This document shows, one piece after another, positions 12,791 to 14,455 of a stretch of DNA of 14,455 nucleotides (positions are counted from its first letter, which is position 1; each line of letters opens with the position of its first letter). The notes under the pieces were generated by a model. The model was not told where the DNA came from and did not search any database. It was given only the letters and a program-made list of their open reading frames with translations. Source of the stretch: JANYBV01 sp043763155 (GTDB lineage Bacteria; Pseudomonadota; Alphaproteobacteria; Rickettsiales; SXRF01). Both the position numbers and the translations under genes were made by a program. The stretch covers positions 1-14,455 of the forward strand of contig JAYULW010000087.1 of NCBI GenBank assembly GCA_043763155.1, in the 5' to 3' direction.

Positions 12791-14455
12791 CTAGACGCCG
12801 TGGTCGCGCAGGCCGTCGGTCGTGCTGTCGGTAGCGGCAGTGTCGGCTGCCACTGTGCCATAGGCTTCATACGAAGGCCACTGACCCTGCGCCACCGCAC
12901 CAACCGATTTGTCGGACCCGCCGATCAGGTCGGAGTAAATCCAGTAATTCGTCATCACCTGCATCACGTAATTGCGCGTTTCGCCAAAAGGAATGCTTTC
13001 CACAAACAGCAGCGGGTCATTGTGATAATTCAGGCTGCCTTTCCATTCCTGCAAACGGCCCGGACCAGCGTTATACGCAGCCAGCAGATAAAACAAATTG
13101 CCCTCAACCAGATTATTAGAGAGCAGATGCCCCACATAATTCTGCCCAAGCGTAATATTCAAAACAGGTTCAGCCGCCGACAGTTTAATCGCCGGAACCG
13201 CTTCGCCATACATTTGCTTATGCATGAGCGACGCCGTCTGCGGCATCAGCTGCATCAGGCCCAGCGCGCCCATATGGCTCACCGCGCCCTGGCGGAAACC
13301 CGATTCCTGGCGCATCAGCGAGAACAGCAGCAACGGGTCAATCTTATAGCCGCCGTCAGGCTGCCAGTTCGGCACAGGGTAGCGCGCAAAATCCAGCTCG
13401 CGGCCCGCAATGCTCAAATTCTTTGCCATGCTGATCTGCACCGAGGCAAGGCCCAGCTCATGGGCGAGCGCCAGCAGGCGGGGCTTTTCTTCGTCGTCAG
13501 CCTGCGGGAAGCGCAAGCGCAGTTCTTTTTCTGCAAGTTCGTTATTGCCGATTTCCGTCAGCGCCACAATGCGCCGTATCGGCTGGTCACCCACCATCTG
13601 TAATACGTCGCTGTCGGTCAGCTGCACAGGCTGGGTATCGAGGTCCAGCGGCTGCTTCAGTTCCTTGCGCGCCAGAATGCCGTAGAACGTGCGCGGATAT
13701 TCCGCAGCCTTCGCAAGATACGTGTCCGACGCCTTGTCGTTGCCCGCCGCCGCGTACGAGCGGTGCGCCCAGTACGAAGCCGCCGAAGCCATCCACGGCG
13801 ACATGTCATGGGCGTGTTCAGCCACAGACGCAAAATACTTTGCCGCCTCAGCCTTGTGGCCGCCGCGCCATGAAGCAAGGCCCGCGCGCCAGTTAGCGGC
13901 AAAAGGCGTATCATAAGCCGTCGAGGCCAGCCCGTTATCGTCGCCGTAGCCTTCCAGCGCGGGCAGTTTCTTTACAAACGGCAGGTCGTGGCGCTGCGCG
14001 GTAGGCGTCTTGCCCAGCACGCGGCCATAAATCTCCGGCGCCTGCGGCAGGTCGGCATAATTATTCAGCCAGTCGGAAAGTTCCGCCGTGGTCGTCTTGT
14101 ACTTGGCGTTGGCAAAGCGGTCTGCCAGCACATAGCCCATCAGCACATCGTTCTTCAGCTCGCCGATCTGCTGGTCGGCGCTGGTCCAGTCGGCGCGCTT
14201 TTGAAACGCGAAGATGGCCTGGTAGCGGGCGATGTCGGACTTGTCTAGGATGGTGGGCAACACGCCTTCTTCCGCGGTAGCGGTAACCGGGGAATGCTTA
14301 AAAGCGGATGCAAAAAAGGTGTTCGCGCTGAATGCGGAAAGCGAAACGCGGGGTTCATGCGACTTCCAGCTGGGGGGCATAAGCACCACCGCAGAAGTAA
14401 GAAGAACCGAACACCAGGTAACCGCGCGATAGATGCGCAAAGACCCGTGTTGATA
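12791..14455 (-). CDS. Soluble lytic murein transglycosylase, Slt70-like (start may lie beyond the edge)
   Basis: Periplasmic enzyme that cleaves peptidoglycan with formation of 1,6-anhydro ends. A hydrophobic N-terminal signal/anchor helix (about 5-22, no lipobox) is followed by an Ala-rich TPR-like superhelical region (about 70-350) typical of Slt70 and then the SLT catalytic domain. Numbering from the TTG at 14440: catalytic E379 in LMRQESGFR, GLMQLMP (394-400), AYNAGPG (455-461) and ESIPFGETRNYV (481-492). All signature motifs are present. The first start in the window is a TTG with no ribosome site and the frame stays open to the edge, so the true start probably lies just outside. The tail after 505 is low-complexity (Ala/Thr/Asp). 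It leads the rnhB-dciA group with a three-base gap, so transcription and possibly translation are coupled. Confidence 0.93.
   Translation of the reverse strand, partial: YQHGSLRIYRAVTWCSVLLTSAVVLMPPSWKSHEPRVSLSAFSANTFFASAFKHSPVTATAEEGVLPTILDKSDIARYQAIFAFQKRADWTSADQQIGELKNDVLMGYVLADRFANAKYKTTTAELSDWLNNYADLPQAPEIYGRVLGKTPTAQRHDLPFVKKLPALEGYGDDNGLASTAYDTPFAANWRAGLASWRGGHKAEAAKYFASVAEHAHDMSPWMASAASYWAHRSYAAAGNDKASDTYLAKAAEYPRTFYGILARKELKQPLDLDTQPVQLTDSDVLQMVGDQPIRRIVALTEIGNNELAEKELRLRFPQADDEEKPRLLALAHELGLASVQISMAKNLSIAGRELDFARYPVPNWQPDGGYKIDPLLLFSLMRQESGFRQGAVSHMGALGLMQLMPQTASLMHKQMYGEAVPAIKLSAAEPVLNITLGQNYVGHLLSNNLVEGNLFYLLAAYNAGPGRLQEWKGSLNYHNDPLLFVESIPFGETRNYVMQVMTNYWIYSDLIGGSDKSVGAVAQGQWPSYEAYGTVAADTAATDSTTDGLRDHGV

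Noticed and set aside
12752..13603. 283-residue plus-strand ORF
   Set aside because: Antisense to the transglycosylase and rnhB, which have complete catalytic motifs. No plausible protein features.
1..14455. CRISPR array, tRNA, rRNA, insertion sequence or prophage
   Set aside because: No regularly spaced repeats, cloverleaf, transposase or phage-type gene was found on either strand.

Overview
The window looks like chromosomal DNA from an alphaproteobacterium. The F0 genes of ATP synthase run atpI-atpB-atpE-atpF'-atpF, with separate b' and b subunits and no F1 genes beside them, which is the usual alphaproteobacterial split. A DciA-type replication helicase loader fits the same class. GC is fairly high and most genes start behind an AAGGA or AGGAG ribosome site. 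I cannot name a genus; a Rhodospirillales-like or Micavibrio-like lineage is possible but unproven. I see no insertion sequence, phage, CRISPR, tRNA or rRNA.

Layout. Positions 1-3652 hold two plus-strand genes, a hybrid sensor kinase cut by the left edge and an AAA+ ATPase, with a low-complexity minus-strand gene of unknown function between them. From 3649 to the right edge every gene is on the minus strand. In transcription order, right to left: lytic transglycosylase, rnhB and dciA (tightly packed); a small secreted Lys/Ala-rich protein; a terminator; a DsbA-like periplasmic thiol protein; a strong candidate promoter; the five-gene F0 operon; a terminator whose loop carries the start codon of a 50-residue lipoprotein; an outer-membrane beta-barrel overlapping a membrane glycosyltransferase with an N-terminal MshEN/GspE-N domain; then a periplasmic cupredoxin plus an FTR1 iron permease behind a Fur-like box.

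How the genes work together. The F0 genes encode the proton channel and stator. Two hairpins between atpE and atpF' probably help make more c subunit than b/b'. The cupredoxin and FTR1 form a minimal iron-uptake unit. The barrel and MshEN-glycosyltransferase pair is the least ordinary part: it resembles the NfrA/NfrB idea (inner-membrane glycosyltransferase with a c-di-GMP-binding-type domain plus an outer-membrane partner) and may be a c-di-GMP-gated surface-glycan system. The transglycosylase, rnhB and dciA cluster is housekeeping (wall turnover, RNA primer/ribonucleotide removal, replicative helicase loading).

Less certain points are the exact starts of the AAA+ gene and the transglycosylase, all promoter and operator calls, and every proposed regulator. 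Those rest on motif matching by eye.
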